Source: JBGPLJ01 sp041486385 | GTDB lineage: Bacteria > Pseudomonadota > Gammaproteobacteria > Steroidobacterales > Steroidobacteraceae | Assembly: GCA_041486385.1 (NCBI GenBank) | Contig: JBGPLJ010000017.1 | Span: 1-22,009 of the forward strand | DNA length: 22,009 bases | Direction of reading: 5' to 3' | Shown: positions 21,004 through 22,009 of the stretch, piece by piece | How the letters are laid out: each line of letters opens with the position of its first letter | Numbering within the stretch: the stretch's first letter is position 1 | Made by a program: the position numbers and the translations under genes | Notes under the pieces: generated by a model | Told to the model about the DNA's origin: nothing | The model's database searches: none | What the model saw: only the letters and a program-made list of their open reading frames with translations

Positions 21004-22009
21004 ATGGCAGCAAAGCCCGACACCATCAATTGGCATAGCCGCGTCGGCAACCTTGCCATACGCGGACAGGCATTCATCGACGGACGCTACGTCGACGCCG
21101 CGTCGGGCGCGACCTTCGATTCCATCAACCCGGCTACCGGCAAGCTGCTGGCGAAGATCGCGTCGTGCGATCAGGCCGACGTCGATCGTGCAGTCGCCAA
21201 CGCGCGCAAGGTATTTGAGCACGGCAGCTGGTCGCGTCTTGCGCCGCGTCAGCGCAAGCAGACGCTGCTCGGGTTCGCGGACCTCATTCGCAAGAATGCC
21301 GAAGAGCTGGCGCTGCTCGAATCGCTCGATATGGGCAAACCCGTGAGCGATGCGCTCGGTGTCGACATGTCTGCGGCGGCGAATTGCATTCAGTGGTTCG
21401 CCGAAGCCGTCGACAAGATCTACGATCAGGTCGCGCCGACGGGCGATGCAGCGCTCGCGCTCATTACGCGCGAGCCGGTCGGCGTGGTTGCCGCCATCGT
21501 GCCCTGGAATTTCCCGCTGCTGATGGCGTCCTGGAAGCTCGGTCCCGCGCTTGCGGCCGGCAATTCGATCGTGTTGAAACCGTCGGAGAAATCGTCGCTC
21601 ACGGCTATTCGCGCCGCCGAGCTTGCGGTTGAGGCTGGAATCCCCGCTGGCGTTTTGAACGTGCTGCCGGGCCTCGGCGCAACGGCTGGCAAAGCGCTGG
21701 CGCTCCATATGGACGTCGACTGCGTGGCGTTCACCGGGTCGACGCGTACCGGCAAGATGATGCTCGAGTACTCCGGTCAATCGAACATGAAGCGGGTGTG
21801 GCTCGAGTGCGGCGGCAAATCGCCGAATATCCTGCTTGCAGATTGTCCGGACGTCGAGCGCGCGGCCACCGCCGCTGCTTACGCGATATTCTTCAATCAA
21901 GGCGAGATGTGCTCAGCGGGATCGCGTCTCATCGTCCACGAGTCGCTCAAGGATCGCGTGCTCGAAAAAATAGCCGAGGTCGGACGCAGCATGGCGCCCG
22001 GCGATCCAC
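21004..22009 (+). CDS. puuC: Aldehyde dehydrogenase, PuuC/KauB-like (3' end outside window)
   Basis: An open frame from ATG 21004 runs to the right edge without a stop: 335 codons of a protein normally near 495 residues. It is an NAD(P)-dependent aldehyde dehydrogenase with Asn169 (IVPWNFPLLMASWKLGPALAAGNS), Lys192 (VLKPSEKS), the loop FTGSTRTGK, the general base Glu268 (WLECGGKS) and the nucleophile Cys303 (FFNQGEMCSAG). The N-terminal motif HSRVGNLAIRGQAFIDGRYVDA and the wording elsewhere recall E. coli PuuC, which oxidises gamma-glutamyl-gamma-aminobutyraldehyde, and pseudomonad KauB, which takes several aminoaldehydes. The ribosome site is weak (AGG about nine bases upstream). It follows puuR by 41 bases and is probably cotranscribed with it. 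It differs clearly from patD, so the locus has two aminoaldehyde dehydrogenases. Confidence 0.9.
   Translation, partial: MAAKPDTINWHSRVGNLAIRGQAFIDGRYVDAASGATFDSINPATGKLLAKIASCDQADVDRAVANARKVFEHGSWSRLAPRQRKQTLLGFADLIRKNAEELALLESLDMGKPVSDALGVDMSAAANCIQWFAEAVDKIYDQVAPTGDAALALITREPVGVVAAIVPWNFPLLMASWKLGPALAAGNSIVLKPSEKSSLTAIRAAELAVEAGIPAGVLNVLPGLGATAGKALALHMDVDCVAFTGSTRTGKMMLEYSGQSNMKRVWLECGGKSPNILLADCPDVERAATAAAYAIFFNQGEMCSAGSRLIVHESLKDRVLEKIAEVGRSMAPGDP

Overview
The window looks like a chromosomal segment of a high-GC gammaproteobacterium, probably near the Xanthomonadales, Nevskiales or Steroidobacterales. The clues are GC-rich third codon positions, a MetX-like acyltransferase of the serine-succinylating type next to a cysteine synthase, a feoAB operon ending in a small membrane protein, TorF-family barrels, and proteobacterial (YdcW/PuuR-like) polyamine genes. 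No rRNA, tRNA, CRISPR array, prophage or insertion sequence was seen. The assignment rests on remembered protein similarity only.

Layout. 1-536: 3' end of ahcY. 639-3063 (minus): iron operon feoA-feoB-small membrane protein. 3187-4899: Lrp/AsnC regulator divergent from alanine dehydrogenase, with a perfect 12-bp inverted repeat over the regulator's start. 4914-6822 (minus): PAP2-type phosphatase and a family 4 glycosyltransferase. 6971-7441: NodN-like MaoC hydratase. 7448-9738: divergent serine/homoserine O-acyltransferase and cysteine synthase. 9793-15230 (minus): a complete five-gene ydcSTUVW-type operon, encoding a polyamine ABC importer and gamma-aminobutyraldehyde dehydrogenase. 15553-16869: OmpA-like glycine-zipper protein and a cupin with a strongly basic tail. 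17175-18880: two paralogous TorF-type outer-membrane barrels. 18976-22009: omega-amino acid:pyruvate aminotransferase (minus), divergent from a PuuR-type regulator and a PuuC-like aldehyde dehydrogenase cut by the window edge.

How the genes may work together. From about 9.8 kb to the right edge the window reads as a putrescine/polyamine nitrogen-scavenging region. YdcSTUV would import the amine. The aminotransferase would convert putrescine to 4-aminobutyraldehyde, passing the amino group to pyruvate. PatD would oxidise the aldehyde to GABA, and the PuuC-like enzyme would handle related aldehydes under PuuR control. The alanine produced could be returned to pyruvate and ammonium by the alanine dehydrogenase at 3.8-4.9 kb. 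The most interesting non-routine signal is a near-consensus sigma-54 promoter, with NtrC-like half-sites upstream, in front of the first TorF barrel. It suggests a nitrogen-controlled outer-membrane protein inside a polyamine locus. No wholly new gene system was recognised. The best candidates for undescribed biology are the TorF pair, the basic-tailed cupin, and the small protein at the end of the feo operon.
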